From the NCBI GenBank assembly GCA_963920765.1, contig OY987251.1, forward strand, positions 15,193,219-15,257,218: a stretch of 64,000 nucleotides of DNA, written 5' to 3'. A model generated the notes under the pieces. It had not been told where the DNA came from, made no database searches, and was given only the letters and a program-made list of their open reading frames with translations. Made by a program: the position numbers and the translations under genes. Source of the DNA: Ulota crispa. Its lineage: Eukaryota > Streptophyta > Bryopsida > Orthotrichales > Orthotrichaceae. Position 1 is the first letter of the stretch. Every line of letters starts with the position of its first letter. Positions 1 through 12,084 of the stretch are shown here, in pieces.

Positions 1-1096
1 TAGCTTAATGATGTTTGAACTTGTTTGATTTGATTTGGTTTAGCAATAAATAATAAAATTCTCAAACATATAAATGTTATGCTAGAGTTCATTTTTGTTA
101 TACTTGTCAAAATGACAAGACTCTCTCTAACTACTTTCATTAGTACAAACAACAAATTTTCATGTAAGGTTTTGCATAAGGTCCAATAATTAGTCTAAAT
201 TTCTAAATTTTTGAATTTATTAATGTGAACTTATGTTTTTTAAGAGTACAATTGGGAACAATTTAAAGATGATTCTAAACAAAGTGATAAATTATAGTTT
301 CAACAATCATATTTGTAGGTTTGAATATAACACAAGAATGTTACTTGTTTATTGAAAGTTTTGAAATTAGAAGTTTTATTCCTTTTCCTAATAATGATTA
401 ATGCATGATTACAAGAGATTTCTACAATTCTATGGATTTGAATTTTGAACTAAGACAAAACATATTTGCCTCTTGCAAATCATTAAAACTTTGAGAATGA
501 AAATTTTAAGAAAACTATACAGAACAATCGTTATAAAACAAACACAAAATACAAGACAATTGTTGTAAAACAAACACAAGAATTGCTATGTTTTAGACTT
601 CACACATTAGTTTTGGTTCAAAATAAGCTGCAAAGAGAGAAAAATGCTCCATTAACTACAAGCTTTGGTGTAATCAATGGGACACACTTCAAAGAAAACA
701 AGTAAACACACTTAAACCATTAGGAAATCTTGTTCAAAATTGCACAAGAGATGCTCTAATACACCTGTTTTAATGTAGGCAAAGACTCAATATAAAAGCA
801 GATTTAGTCTGACCCCATCAAATTGGATGAATATGCCTTTTCTATTTGACTGCCAAGCTTCCAAACTTTCAAAGGTCCAAAAAAAACACATATAGAGCAA
901 TTGAGTGCCATTCTAAAATAACTCATTAGAAACAATGTCATAGGTTGTTCTCAAAACTGTTATCATTAGATGTAATAGTCGAAAATACAGAACATGATCT
1001 GTAACTCTAACGCAGTTGCTATAGCTCCACTAGGATAGAATACATCACTGTTATCAAGGCAGAAGTAAGGCGACGCCCAATGTAGATATAATGAAG
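1..1096. other. AT-rich intergenic DNA and 3' flank of the minus-strand fusion gene
   Basis: No coding potential was recognised on either strand. The right end (up to 1096) lies directly downstream of the stop codon of the minus-strand Clp_N/CPBP gene and should contain its 3' UTR. The short open frames here have no family resemblance. Confidence 0.6.
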
Positions 1097-4000
1097 TCAC
1101 AGAAGCTCTTTGATATCGAAACCTTGAAGCTGCACAAATGTTAGCATGCTCTTTTAGAAAAAGAGATAGGCACATTGATATCATGTTGCTAAAATTGACA
1201 TACAAGATTGATCTCTCGCAAACTCAGCAAACTCACAGAATAAGCTTTTGTCAAAATACCGGGCCTTGGTGTAACCACTTAACAATATATCTTACTAGAT
1301 TAGTTCAAATAACAAGGATTGACAACCGCTAAGCTCGACTTGGTGCAGTGCTGCAATTATGTACAATATGCACTAAAATATATGCATGTGAGACTTTTCA
1401 CTAAAAGTTAAGTGGCATACCCGTAAGATTGTCAAGAGAATAATAACCCCAGAGTTCCACAATGAGTGTATAAGAATGGGTGTGGCCAAAGTGCGAGTTT
1501 GTGCATAGGCCAAGCCCAGTACAATCCCTGCCAGGCCACCAAGGAGTTAGCTAGAATCAGAATACTAAAAATTCTCTGCACAAATCTCTACTCCCTCTGT
1601 TTCTGAAAGAATCCCGGATTCATGCTTTTTTTCTGTTTCAGAAAAAAACCCGTGTTTGTCTCTTGAGTTGATTTTAATTTATTTTAAATCCTATGCTTAT
1701 CTCTAAAATGAAATAAACTACTTAGCATGTTTGGTGATATATTTTGGGCTTTTTATGCTCATTGATTGCTAATGTTAGCATTATAAACTTGATTTAGTGA
1801 TTTTTGTTTGCAAATTTTGCCTATCATTAAGCTGGAATCATCAATAATATCAACAAAAAGATTTGGTTTTTTGGCTAACTTGTTCTTTACTTGTATTGAC
1901 ACGATTCATATCAATCATTTTTCTAACCATTTGTGACAATAACAAAACACTTGAAATTTCAAAACTTTGGTACTAATTTTCTCTCCTTTTTAAAAAACCT
2001 TAATTCTAGAAAATACTATAATTAGGTTTGGAATGGTTTAAGCCTAATATCCAATAACTTCCAATTACAATTTGTTGTTAATATTCCTTAATTCCTCACA
2101 AATTCTCAAATACAGGTTTCTTTCAGAAACAGAGGGAGTACAATTCATAACTCTTCGAATGCACAGAATTGGCCTCGGCAGTTTAGCATGAATCTGAAAT
2201 GTCCATGGGCTCTTTCATCGTTCACGTTTGGTACATATACTGATAAAAAATCTGATACTAATAACACAAGCAACACCAAAGCATTGTAATGAGTTTGTTA
2301 TAATTGAAAAAGGTGAGGAACTAGATGGGTTAACACGAGAGTTTACCTAGAGCCAGAAGTTGAGGAAATTCTCCTGGTGTCAAATGCGCTCCCGCAAAAG
2401 CGCATGCACTAACAACAATTGCTACAGGCGTAGGAACCCTATGCAGAACAACACATGTTTCAGGAGAAGCATCCAAGAGTTTGATTCAAAGCACTTTCAG
2501 CTCGTCTAGATCTATACCAGCACGAAAAGACTTCATTCCAGACAATGCATCAGGAGAAGTTGAGCAGTAATACCACTTAGTTAAAGAAGTCAAAACGAAA
2601 CCACGAAACACAGTCTCCTCAAGCAACGGTGCCAATACACCAGTGACAAAAACCAAAGATGCTGTGCTGTCAATACCGAAGCCCACCAGGGAAATTAATG
2701 ACTCGCTTGATGAAAGAACGAGATAGCATCATATATGGGTGAAGCACAATATGCACGTGACGAAATAAGAACATCAAACGAGAAAGCTCAGAATGAAGAG
2801 AATGCACGCGCAGCAAACCTGGCTGGTGAAGCACCAATTATAGGCAATAATTGTAAGAGTGCATCCGCATTCTGCAAATAGCCCATACGTGATAAGTGCA
2901 CCAATAAGAAAGGAACAAAAAGGATTCGGAAAGAGAGTTATTATAAACTTGGACACAAATGTTGTAAACCTCTGACAGCTCAGTTTGATGAACTCGTGGA
3001 CATCAGGATGAAAACTCAAGAAACTACTGTATGGTACCACCGTAGCGCAATACATGAGATACCATTCAAAGGAATTAAATGCCAAATAACGGCCAAAAGC
3101 AAGCTTTCCATCCCCGCAAACCTGTCAAACTCGGCTAGATCATATGCATATGAAGAGGAAAGCAAACTGCAAGTAGAATGCAGATACAGGATAACCAATA
3201 TATATACAAGTCAAAATGGCACACCAAACTTAGTCACAAGCTTGCTAATTGGTGTGACAAACTCACCTCTCGAGGTGGCTGTTGGCCACTGAGCTCCACA
3301 ACCAACGTGCTGGCTGCAAGAACAGAAGCTGTAGCTCCGGCCAAACCCAACCCTCCGTATAGAATCCATCCCCGACGCAAATCAAACGGTGCACGAATTT
3401 CTGACCCCAAATCGCAGCCCCACATCAGCTCAAAGCAGTAAGCAGCCAACACCAGCAGCACACATACATTATGGATAACATTGGACTGGACTTATCAAAG
3501 TAACACGCAAAATGAGGTCAAGAGCAAACCATAAGAAAAAAGCTCTGTCGGAAGAGGCTTGTATCGGCCAAGTACTAGGGAGAGAGCTCCAAGGCCGGTG
3601 ATGGTTTGAGCACTGATACATTATTGTCCCTGTTAGTTTGTTCAGCTTTTAAACACCGGTTCTTCCAGACGAGCAAGGAGAGCAGATGAATACCAAAGTC
3701 TACATAATAAATGATAAAAACTAGAAAAGACTGAAACCCGCAACAAGGGGTGTGTTGACGATGCCATGCATCAGATTTTGAAGACCCAACTAAGTCACAT
3801 TCAACAATCACAAATGCAACTACATGGAAGATCATGCAAGAGTTAAATGTCACGGAGCAAACCTACAGCTGGTAAAAAAGAATGAAGGTTGCTTGCTCAT
3901 CCAGGTCTAAGTCCTGCCGCCGCCCAAATTGCGCAGTGGCCAGAGATACAATCAATCCTGTCAATACAAAACTGCCATTCACCCAAAAGTAAGAACCACA

Positions 4001-5365
4001 ATTCCTCAAGATAAATGTAAGGACTTCATTCACACTCCTCATCTGTGAAACCTGGGTAAACCTATTAGAATGTACATGCCATGCATAACCTGCAGTTGAC
4101 GCACTACAAGAACAACTAAGTGAAGCTGAGCTGACTGGCAGTATTGCAGTGGCGGTAAGGCGATGTACCTGGCGAGCCAGGAGAGTATGCCTGCGACGGT
4201 GGTAGTGCTATCCCAGGGCACATTCCATCGCTCCAAAATATCCCACTGGGGTCCAGGCTCCGGCAAGGTGGCCGGCTCCCTGACGGACTGGATTGCAGCG
4301 TTCAGGGCCTTGGCGCTCAGCTGGAAATCCTTGAACAGTTGCTGCCCGAAACGCTTGTCCTGCGCGTATGCCAACACCAAATGCTCCACCGACACGAATG
4401 AATCCCCGTACTCCTTCTTGTGCCCTCGTGCCTTGTCGATCAATCCCTCCAGATCCCGCCCCAGCATCGACCCGCTCGTGTCGCCCATCACCTGTCTCAC
4501 CCAACACCGCACTGCCATCACTCAATTGGCCTCCTCCCCGCTTTCATGCGCTGAACACCACGCTCTCTTTCTCCACCACGATGGCCGAGTGCCGGGCCAA
4601 GTGCGTACCTTCGGTTGACGCTGCACGAAGCGCTCCGTCGCCTGCAACAGCGAAGTGTTGTCCACTCCTGCTTTCGCAAAAATTCGGCGAGCCAGCCCGT
4701 TGTGCTGCTCCAGCAACGCCTTCATCAGATGCTCAGTCTCCACAATCTGTTGCTTGCTTTCTTTCGCCACATCGGGAGAGGCCACTATTGCCTGCCAGGC
4801 CATCTCCGTGAACTCCCCCTGATTGATCTGCGCAGTCACCGTCCATTTTATTAGACAATCGTTCTCAAGCGAGAGGTTGCAGCCCATTCACAAAGGCTTC
4901 TTCTGTCTCTTGTCGTCCTGCCACACTCGGTGCAACGACTCGTAGCTAAAAACCTGACGAACTGAATGAAGCCCTAATTGGTTTGAAGGCCACTTCGAAT
5001 ACAATCCTACAGCCAAAACTTAAACGATTGTGAGCGCAACGTACCCTCTCATCTAGCAATGCAGCCGATGCAACCGTTTGATATGTTTGCTTCGGTTTCG
5101 CAATCTCCGCCTTCCTCACCACCACGCGCTCCGCTCGCAGACCTGCAAACCTTCCCCACACTCCAGCATTGGCTAAACCCAGTGGCCCTATTACAGAATT
5201 CCCTGATGTCACGCTCCTCACAGCTGCCTGCGCCACCACCCGCCTCGCGGACCTCCATCGCTGCTGCTGCCACTTAGGCGCAACGGACACCGACCTCGCC
5301 ACAATTGACGGCAACCCCCTCGCCATCACTCTCTGCACCGCTACGCGCTGCGTCACGACCGCCAT
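1097..5365 (-). CDS. Clp_N-CPBP fusion: chloroplast ClpB-type N domain joined to a CAAX/CPBP intramembrane protease
   Basis: Eleven exons join in frame (5045-5365, 4609-4827, 4169-4491, 3867-3971, 3530-3612, 3267-3400, 2819-2871, 2574-2666, 2347-2438, 1421-1527, 1097-1129) to give 520 aa from the first ATG. Residues 1-107 are Arg/Ala/Ser/Val-rich and acid-poor, like a transit peptide. Residues 112-251 match the two Clp_N repeats of chloroplast ClpB (TEMAWQAIV, QQIVETEHLMKALLEQ, GSMLGRDLE, VSVEHLVLAY). No AAA+ module follows. After a Pro-rich linker (252-262) comes a plant CPBP protease with membrane segments and all three glutamic-protease motifs: E429-E430-x3-R434, F458-A-G-A-H462 and H495-x3-N499. 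It ends LQGFDIKELL. The Clp_N/CPBP junction is inside exon 3 (4169-4491), so two adjacent genes are ruled out. The Clp_N exons read like the start of a ClpB gene. Plastid envelope or thylakoid location, and substrate delivery by Clp_N, are inference. Confidence 0.85.
1591..2138. mobile_element. Stowaway-like MITE in intron 9 of the Clp_N-CPBP gene
   Basis: The ends are inverted copies, CTCCCTCTGTTTCTGAAAGAA on the left and its complement on the right, each flanked by TA. A 5' CTCCCTC terminus with a TA duplication is the classic Tc1/mariner-derived Stowaway signature. It is 548 bp and has no coding capacity. It lies between exons 9 and 10 of the host gene. Confidence 0.8.
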
Positions 5366-6046
5366 GCTCAGCGGCCCAGGCTCAACCTCAACCCCCAAAA
5401 TCAGTCCCAATTGTTAACCTACTCAATTCAAAGTCCAATCCGTATCTTCCGTTTCCCCCCAGTCCTTCCACGTCACTCTCTCACATTCGCTCCAAAAGCT
5501 TGAGAACCGAAATGCGGCCACGAGCATTATCTAGAACTATCCATGAATTGAGGAGGAATCAGCAAGCTCGGTGCACGAATAGGGCACCGATCAATTCAAC
5601 GAAGACAGACGCGACTTGTGACTAAGCTTAGTCCGTCAAGTCGACAGCGGAGGTTGAGAAGCGGAATGTTTGTTCGTGATTCCATGAAAGATTAGCGAGC
5701 CGCCGTAGAGTGTTCCTGGAATGCTGTGGAAGCATCTGCTGCTCCACGAGAGCCCTCCTTGGTTGGGTCTCTACCGACTTGGTAGATTCGGAGGTTGCGA
5801 TAGTTTAGAGCTGTTTATCCTGGAGAGACACCAATTGCTCGGCCCCATTTGGACACGTACAAACCCATAGTGGCTTGTTATGCCCTCCCGGAATTCTCAA
5901 TACTGGAATGGCACTCTCATGGCGGCTCATACTCAGGGTCCTGGAAATATTTGAGGTTCTTCGGTAGATTTCCTTCAATTCATGTAGTGAATCAGTTTAT
6001 CAAGGAGCTCTATCGGTTATTTTCTCTATTTCATACTATACGTATT

Positions 6047-6094
<48 letters not shown>

Positions 6095-6264
6095 TTTAGC
6101 TAAAGTTTATAAATTGCAAACGCTTTTTCTCATTTTGATCGGCTAGCATTGAAGTAGCGCTTAGTTCTTCCCGGACCTTGGCTCATACTGCTAAGCCGCA
6201 TCCCATTCTATAAGTCCCATTTGAATGACACATCACAACTTTGTGGGTTTTAAAGGGATATTAA
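5366..6264. other. 5' flank of the Clp_N-CPBP gene, including a (TA)n tract
   Basis: This should contain the promoter and 5' UTR of the minus-strand gene starting at 5365. A (TA)n microsatellite occupies about 6054-6091. No convincing gene was seen. Open frames at 5305-5625 and 5849-6103 show no family resemblance. Confidence 0.5.
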
Positions 6265-6899
6265 CTCCCTAAATGCCTGCGGCACCAAATTTTGGTATTT
6301 GCAATACTCTGAAGTTCAATAAACCTAACTCAGTTACTATTTTTAGTAGTTTCCATTTTGGATTTATTCTTTGTGGAGTTTAATTTTAGGATAAACAATC
6401 TGATTTTGAAAATGATCAATTATGAGTTTTTTATTCAAGCTTTTGTGCAAGGGTCTTGACTTTCTCTAGTGTTGAGAGCTCTTGGAAATGAGCCTCAAAT
6501 ACACTAGATCTTGGAGAAAAATTTACACAAAAAATTCATTTAAAAAAACTGTAGAAGAGATTTTGAAAAGCTATAAAGTGATTGGGGTTGTGTATGTAAT
6601 TTCCTTTAACCTTATAATTTTTTGATGGTCATTTTTTTAGATCCAACTTGTAAAAAGAGGATTCAAAGGCTTCAAGTCATTTTTGTAGTTTTAACACCCT
6701 CATGATCAAACATTATAATCTTTCAATCCATTAATGATGTTGTTGTGTTTTCTTTTCTTGCTTGACCTCTAACATATCTAATTTGAATTTGTATGGTTAC
6801 AATTCAAAAGAACTTGATACATCTTATTAAAATGTTGCCATTTCGCTCAATTTGAAACAAATTCCCAAAAGCTCAAAAAAGGCCTTAGGCATTTAGGGG
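6265..6899. mobile_element. TTAA-flanked element, family A (copy 1)
   Basis: The element is 635 bp and flanked by TTAA on both sides. The left end reads CTCCCTAAATGCC and the right end GGCATTTAGGGG. It is an inverted relative of the elements at 48776-49409 and 50347-50989, sharing internal text such as the (G/C)CACCAAATTTTGG block next to one end. It is non-coding. Confidence 0.7.
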
Positions 6900-6941
6900 T
6901 TAAAAAAAAGGAGGCAACTAGAGAGACACCCCCAATTGCTA

Positions 6942-7160
6942 GGGAGACACCCCTATAGTCCAACCTATTAAATTTGAGATTAAAAATGAAGGGAACAAAT
7001 AGTTTAGCTCTTGACCATGTCACAAATGAGACATATTTGTTATATGTTTACAACACTTGCAAATACAGATGTGCACTAAAGTATTGTTTTGATTTTATTT
7101 CATATTTTAGCAATATAATAATCTCAAATTTAATAGGTTGGACTATAGGGGGTGTTTCCC
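6942..7160. mobile_element. Short foldback MITE with TA flanks
   Basis: About 40-bp inverted arms start GGGAGACACCCCTATAGTCC on the left, with the complement (one or two changes) on the right. TA lies on each side. It is about 219 bp and non-coding. Tc1/mariner-like origin is inferred only from the TA flanks. Confidence 0.6.
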
Positions 7161-7223
7161 TAGTCATTCCCTAAAAAAATGGAGCACGTTTTTCCCAAGT
7201 GTTTCTTTTGGAAGTAGCTTCAA

Positions 7224-7444
7224 CCCCTGAAGGACCCTTGGGCTTTAGAGATACAATACCAAATACGATTGCAAACAATACTCAGAAGTTTGAATTAGCA
7301 AGAAATTAAGTGTTACAATCATACATATTGAAAGATTGTACGATTGTGGGTGCATTTTTTTTTGAAAGCCCTCACAGCACCTCAAATATGGCTGTACATA
7401 CAACCGTACATACGGCCACAGATGGCCAATGGCCCGTTTAGGGG
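7224..7444. mobile_element. TTAA-type element, family B (copy 1)
   Basis: It is 221 bp with ends CCCCTGAAGGACCC and GGCCCGTTTAGGGG. TTAA follows the right end, and the left flank is decayed (TCAA). The interior is the reverse complement of the element at 51110-51324, with shared text on a TACATACAACCGTACATACGG-type block. Confidence 0.65.
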
Positions 7445-7467
7445 TTAACCACAATTCACATAAGTTA

Positions 7468-7590
7468 GGGTATGTTCACACTTGGTGTTAAGAGTGATAG
7501 TAGCAAAGGAAAATTAGATGCATTTGGACATATTTTTAGATTGCATTTATATTGCTAGTACCCCTCCTAACATCAAGTGTGAACATACCC
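7468..7590. mobile_element. 123-bp Harbinger-like MITE (copy 1)
   Basis: Terminal inverted repeats begin GGGTATGTTCACACTTGGTG. TTA occurs immediately outside both ends, matching a 3-bp PIF/Harbinger-type duplication. An equally long (123 bp) near-identical copy lies at 41988-42110. It is non-coding. Confidence 0.75.
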
Positions 7591-8907
7591 TTAGTAAATG
7601 AAATAATTTTCAAAATGAACAAATAGTGATATTTACGCATTTGATATTTATGGAAGCGTGTTGTAATCAAAAACAAGAGAAACTTCCATGGATACCAGTG
7701 AAGTTCGCAATACTTACAAATATACCCTTGCTTTTTCAGAAATTGCACAAATATCTTTCGACCAAAAATTTCATGGGCCTGTTTTGTCAATTGTTCATGC
7801 CACTTCCCTTCTTCCTTTGTGTGCATGTTGTTGTTTTTTTTTTTTCATTATATTCCCTTCTTCAACATGGTTATAAAGGAAGTATGAGCACAACAAAAAA
7901 ATGCCTAAAATTTATGTGCAGTTTCTGAAAAGTAGGGGTATCCGTGCAAATATATCAAACTTTAGGGGGTGTCTGTGCAAATATTGCATACTTCAGGAGT
8001 ATTTGCAAATATTGCAAACTTCAAGGGTATCCATGAAAATTTTCCTAAAAACAATACAAAACCTTTTAGATTTTTTTTATAAGACAAAACTCTCTCTTTC
8101 ACTTTTATGAAGAAGTATTTTTTGGAAAGAAACCATTGCTTTATAGGCTAAAATCAAGCATTTCTCAATTTCAATGGTTTTTTATGAGTATGCGTCTAAT
8201 GTTTCTAATTTTGTACTATGATATGTTAAAATTTGTTTTTCTTTTAAATTTTTGGCCAGTTTATCATTTGGTAGTTTCAAATGTCACTATTTTTTTTTGG
8301 CAATTTTAGCCAATTAACATTACAATAAATGCCAGTTTTCGTAAATATTGTGAGAAGTACATTGACATTGTACAAGTTTGTGATAATGATGACGAGATCA
8401 TTTAAGTTGTAGAAACAAACCAATTTCACTTTGTCAAGTTTCAATCATGTATAGTATCAAGATTTCACTTCACTATCTACGTGTCAATTCTTTTTTATGA
8501 AATGCATGACATTTGTAAATTTTCTAAAAATGGTGAGATTATCAATTGCAACAACAAAAAATTTCAACCCTTCCATTGGTGTTGACTTGAATCCATGTCC
8601 ACATCACCTTCTTTATCAGCCAATTTAGATTTGTTAAAAAAATAGACTTTCATACTTTCTTTATTTGTTAACTTATATGGGATGTTGCATGAATGTTCAA
8701 ACTTGCAGCTAATAAATTCATGAGCATTTGCAGTAGGCAAGGTGTTCAAATTCTCCCATGATATACTTATAAGGTCTTTCAACAACAAAATTTTACCTTT
8801 AAAATGTTTTTGTTGTTTTGTTTTCCTTGCTTTATTGTGGATTAATATGGATAAAATGATTGTGTATTTCTAATAATGAAACTTGGTAATTTAATTCTTG
8901 CACACAC
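7591..8907. other. AT-rich intergenic DNA
   Basis: No gene or complete element was recognised. Short imperfect tandem phrases around a GCAAATAT core (about 7940-8020) may be remnants of a decayed repeat. Confidence 0.4.
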
Positions 8908-9075
8908 TAGAAGAAATTCATGATTTTTTTGACAAATGTTTTGGACATCCACTCAATTTTTATGTTAACAGTGATATCAAACATAACTCAAAGATGTTAC
9001 TTTTAACATCAATTGTAACATAAAAACTAGTGGATGTCCGAAAAGTTCTGTAAAAAAAACACATGTTTCTTCTAA
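8908..9075. repeat. Small foldback element
   Basis: The arms CTAGAAGAAATTCATG and CATGTTTCTTCTAATG, plus an inner pair around GGACATCCACT / AGTGGATGTCC, form a long imperfect hairpin of about 168 bp. It is non-coding. Superfamily is unclear because the duplication cannot be resolved. Confidence 0.5.
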
Positions 9076-10737
9076 TGACTCCAAGCATTCCAACTTTAGG
9101 GAGATAAATTTTCAGAAAAAAGAACTCAAAGGATGATAAGAAAATTCAGGAAATTATTACAAAAGTTCATCACTAATTCAGTATCACCAATCTATTTTCA
9201 ATTTACAATATGCTTGTATGAGATGAGAAGTCTTAAGTAGAGCAATCTAGAGGCACAAAGGTGTTGGTGTTCATTGAGGAGCATGGTATACTCATAGATG
9301 CATAATTACCTTTAACATATATTGGTTAAGAACATAGAGGAGAAATAATTTAATCCTCAAAATTCCAACACCTTTTGTGCCCCTTTCTTAACTTTCAGCT
9401 ATGTGTTACTTTTAAGTTTGATGAGAAATCAATTATATGAGAAAGATTTAAGTTATAAATGAATCTTTTTGCTCCCAATTTTATTTTGAAGTATCACAGT
9501 TGTATATTCCAATTATCCACTTTAACAGCTAGCTGTGTGGCAACCAATTTCCAAGCTTTGTGGGCTTAATTAAGCCTTCAATCAATCTCTTTCAAATGAA
9601 AGAGGATGAGGACAAAGATAGAATTTGAATGAAGCAAGCAAAAAAATGAGAAAAAATAGTGAAGATGAATGAATGAAGACCAACCATGACTATCCCTCAG
9701 AACATTGCTTGGAAGTCGGCTTGAGTTTTAATTGTTGGCTTTCTTCCTTTGGCTCTCTTCTCACCCGCTCTTGCATTGATTTTGCTTGCCTTTGATGCTA
9801 TTGCTCTTGCATTGTCCTTTGCTCTCTCTTTAAAGCTTGAATCTTGTTGACTCTTTTGCTTTAGTTTTGGTTGTTGTCACACAATAGCACCACATCTGCA
9901 ATTTCTTATATATCATATGTGTATGTGATTACCTACAACTTCTCGCTATGAAGATTTGCAAAGGCCACCAATGCCTACCATTGCTGCTTGCTAATTGTTC
10001 TTCTATACACGACATGCTTGATAATACAAGGGTCAATAAGACTTAGGTGTTGCTCAATCTTGTAACGCTCACTCTTACATCTATTGTGGACAATTTCATC
10101 AGTAATTATGGGTGCATCCATGTATGTTCAATTGCAGACAATAATAAAATCATGAGCACTAGTGCATATGCATGTGTCATGCTATATGAAATTGTTCCCC
10201 TACATTGAGTTGTTGAGTCCCAATCCACGCAATTTTGTATTTGTACTCTTGACTTTGTGTCGGCACTATACGGGAACAATGTCAATTTGAATTTTTTTTT
10301 GTCATTTAAATGTGCTGATTTGGACATGTTTTTCTCACTGCGGTCATGTTTTTGTCATTTTGGACACACTTAATCAATTTGGAGAATTTTTCTTATAGTG
10401 GCAATTATAGTACAATTTATCCTCAAACTGTCATAACATCCAAACTCTTGTTGAGAGTTTTGCAATGTCAAATTGTGTCCTTGGCTACTTTATTAAGCAT
10501 ATACCTATAGCTAAAACTACAATGTTGATTACAAAATATGAACTTGTTCACTAATCTTGTTTAATGTCCATGGTTTAGTTGCAACACAAACAGTTACTTT
10601 TTCTTTAATGCTTTATTTTTGTGCAGCAGAAACATGCAAGAGATTCATCTACTAAGAAAAAGAAGTGTCTAGAACTTGAACTCAAGGAAAACAGGTACAA
10701 TACCCCCCTTAGATTAACTTTTTTACATTACTTATTA
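9076..10737. other. Intergenic DNA without recognisable gene
   Basis: Mostly AT-rich. A short inverted pair (GGCACAAAGGTGTTGG near 9251 and CCAACACCTTTTGTGCC near 9367) hints at another decayed foldback. Nothing codes convincingly. Confidence 0.4.
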
Positions 10738-11148
10738 GGAAATTGATATGCTTACCATACCTTCTTGACTATCCCACCACACCTTGGGGTAAATTTTAGA
10801 TTTCTACCATCAAAAACTAGAATTTGAGAATTTGGAATCCAAATTTGGACTCAAAGATCGTGATTTGTTTAGAATCACAAAAAAAGTTCTAATTGAACAA
10901 CACCCAATGAAAAAGCTTATCTTTTTTATAAACAAAAATAAAAGTAGTTATTTTCCCCCAAGCTAAGTTTTTCCATTGGGTGTTGTTCAATTACAACATT
11001 TTTTTATGGTTCTAAAAAAAATTTAGGTTTTTGAGTCCAAATTTGAACCCCAAATTCTCAAATTCAACTATCTAATGGTAGAAATCTAAAACTTACCCCG
11101 GAGGTGTGGTGTAGTAGTTCAAAGGGTATGGTACACATATCAATTCCC
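10738..11148. mobile_element. Mutator-like foldback MITE (copy 1)
   Basis: It is 411 bp with very long inverted arms starting GGAAATTGATATGC. It is flanked by a perfect 9-bp direct repeat, TACTTATTA (10729-10737 and 11149-11157). The 9-bp target duplication points to the Mutator superfamily. A second copy with its own 9-bp duplication lies at 25943-26351. Confidence 0.85.
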
Positions 11149-11594
11149 TACTTATTATTGGAGCAAAATTCACTACTTGGCAGTGCTCTATATGCCATGG
11201 TTTTGGAACATTCACCTGAAATTAGTTGTAGCTACAATTGGTTTTTCTACTTAAACCTGCTAGGCGGGAGCTGCTGCAAGATGTGACGCTCTCTTACAAA
11301 TACGTCATTCTAGAGAAATGTATAAGTTAGTTATCAACCTTATCAATATGTCACGAATTGGAGGCACTAACCTATACACGTGATGGATGGCACAATTTCA
11401 GTTAGCTATGCTTTAAACTACCGCTACTCAATATGCAACGCATGTAATTGCATAAATGTGTCTGTGGAGTAGATTTGGGATTGAACACATGCATACTAGA
11501 GAAGCCAATTCCTAATCTTCATTTTTACACCGCAGCAATGTTTTGATCTCATTTCATTGCTTTTCTGATTATCTCATATTGCTTTGATCTCTTC

Positions 11595-11690
11595 CCTTAT
11601 GCAAGCCTCATCTCTTCGATCCCTTATGCAAGCCTCATCTCTTCGATCCCTTATGCAAGCCTCATCTCTTCGATCCCTTATGCAAGCCCA
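11595..11690. repeat. 27-bp tandem repeat, about 4 copies
   Basis: Near-perfect head-to-tail copies of a 27-bp unit containing CCCTTATGCAAGCCTCATCT. The copies are almost identical, so the expansion is recent. There is no evidence of translation. Confidence 0.85.
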
Positions 11691-12084
11691 CTTCCAATCA
11701 TGCCTTTTTCTATGCCTCTATAGAAAGTTTTCAAGTAAACATTTTTCAAAGTATATCTTACATGGTAATATACATAGGATTAAAAGTTGAGGATACTTAG
11801 GCGTATTACTCAAATGCTATTGTGTATAGTTGGGTATTGTAACCTAGCATACAAATGGCGCATTTGAGCCATTCAATTTTTTTTTTTGTAAAATATGGTG
11901 CATAGTTGGTATATTTTAGTAAACAAAATTAACATTGCATCCTTACACAATAGCAATCAATTTTACCAAAAATCAATTTCAAAAAAACAAAACTTCATTT
12001 GTGGTGAGTTTTTAAAGTAAATATTCTTGGTTGTATATGACATTTTATTAAAAACAATTAATGACAATTTTTAAAATTGATTAA

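Noticed and set aside
1097-5365. Two neighbouring genes (ClpB fragment plus a CPBP gene) instead of a fusion
   Set aside because: Exon 3 contains both domains in one uninterrupted frame, and all eleven exon phases agree through to the stop codon.
4163-5625. Plus-strand open frames of 80-150 aa at 4163-5625
   Set aside because: They are antisense shadows of the GC-rich exons 1-3 of the fusion gene and resemble no family.
11584-11790. Tandem 27-bp repeat as a possible CRISPR array
   Set aside because: Copies are head to tail with no unique spacers, in a eukaryotic genome.
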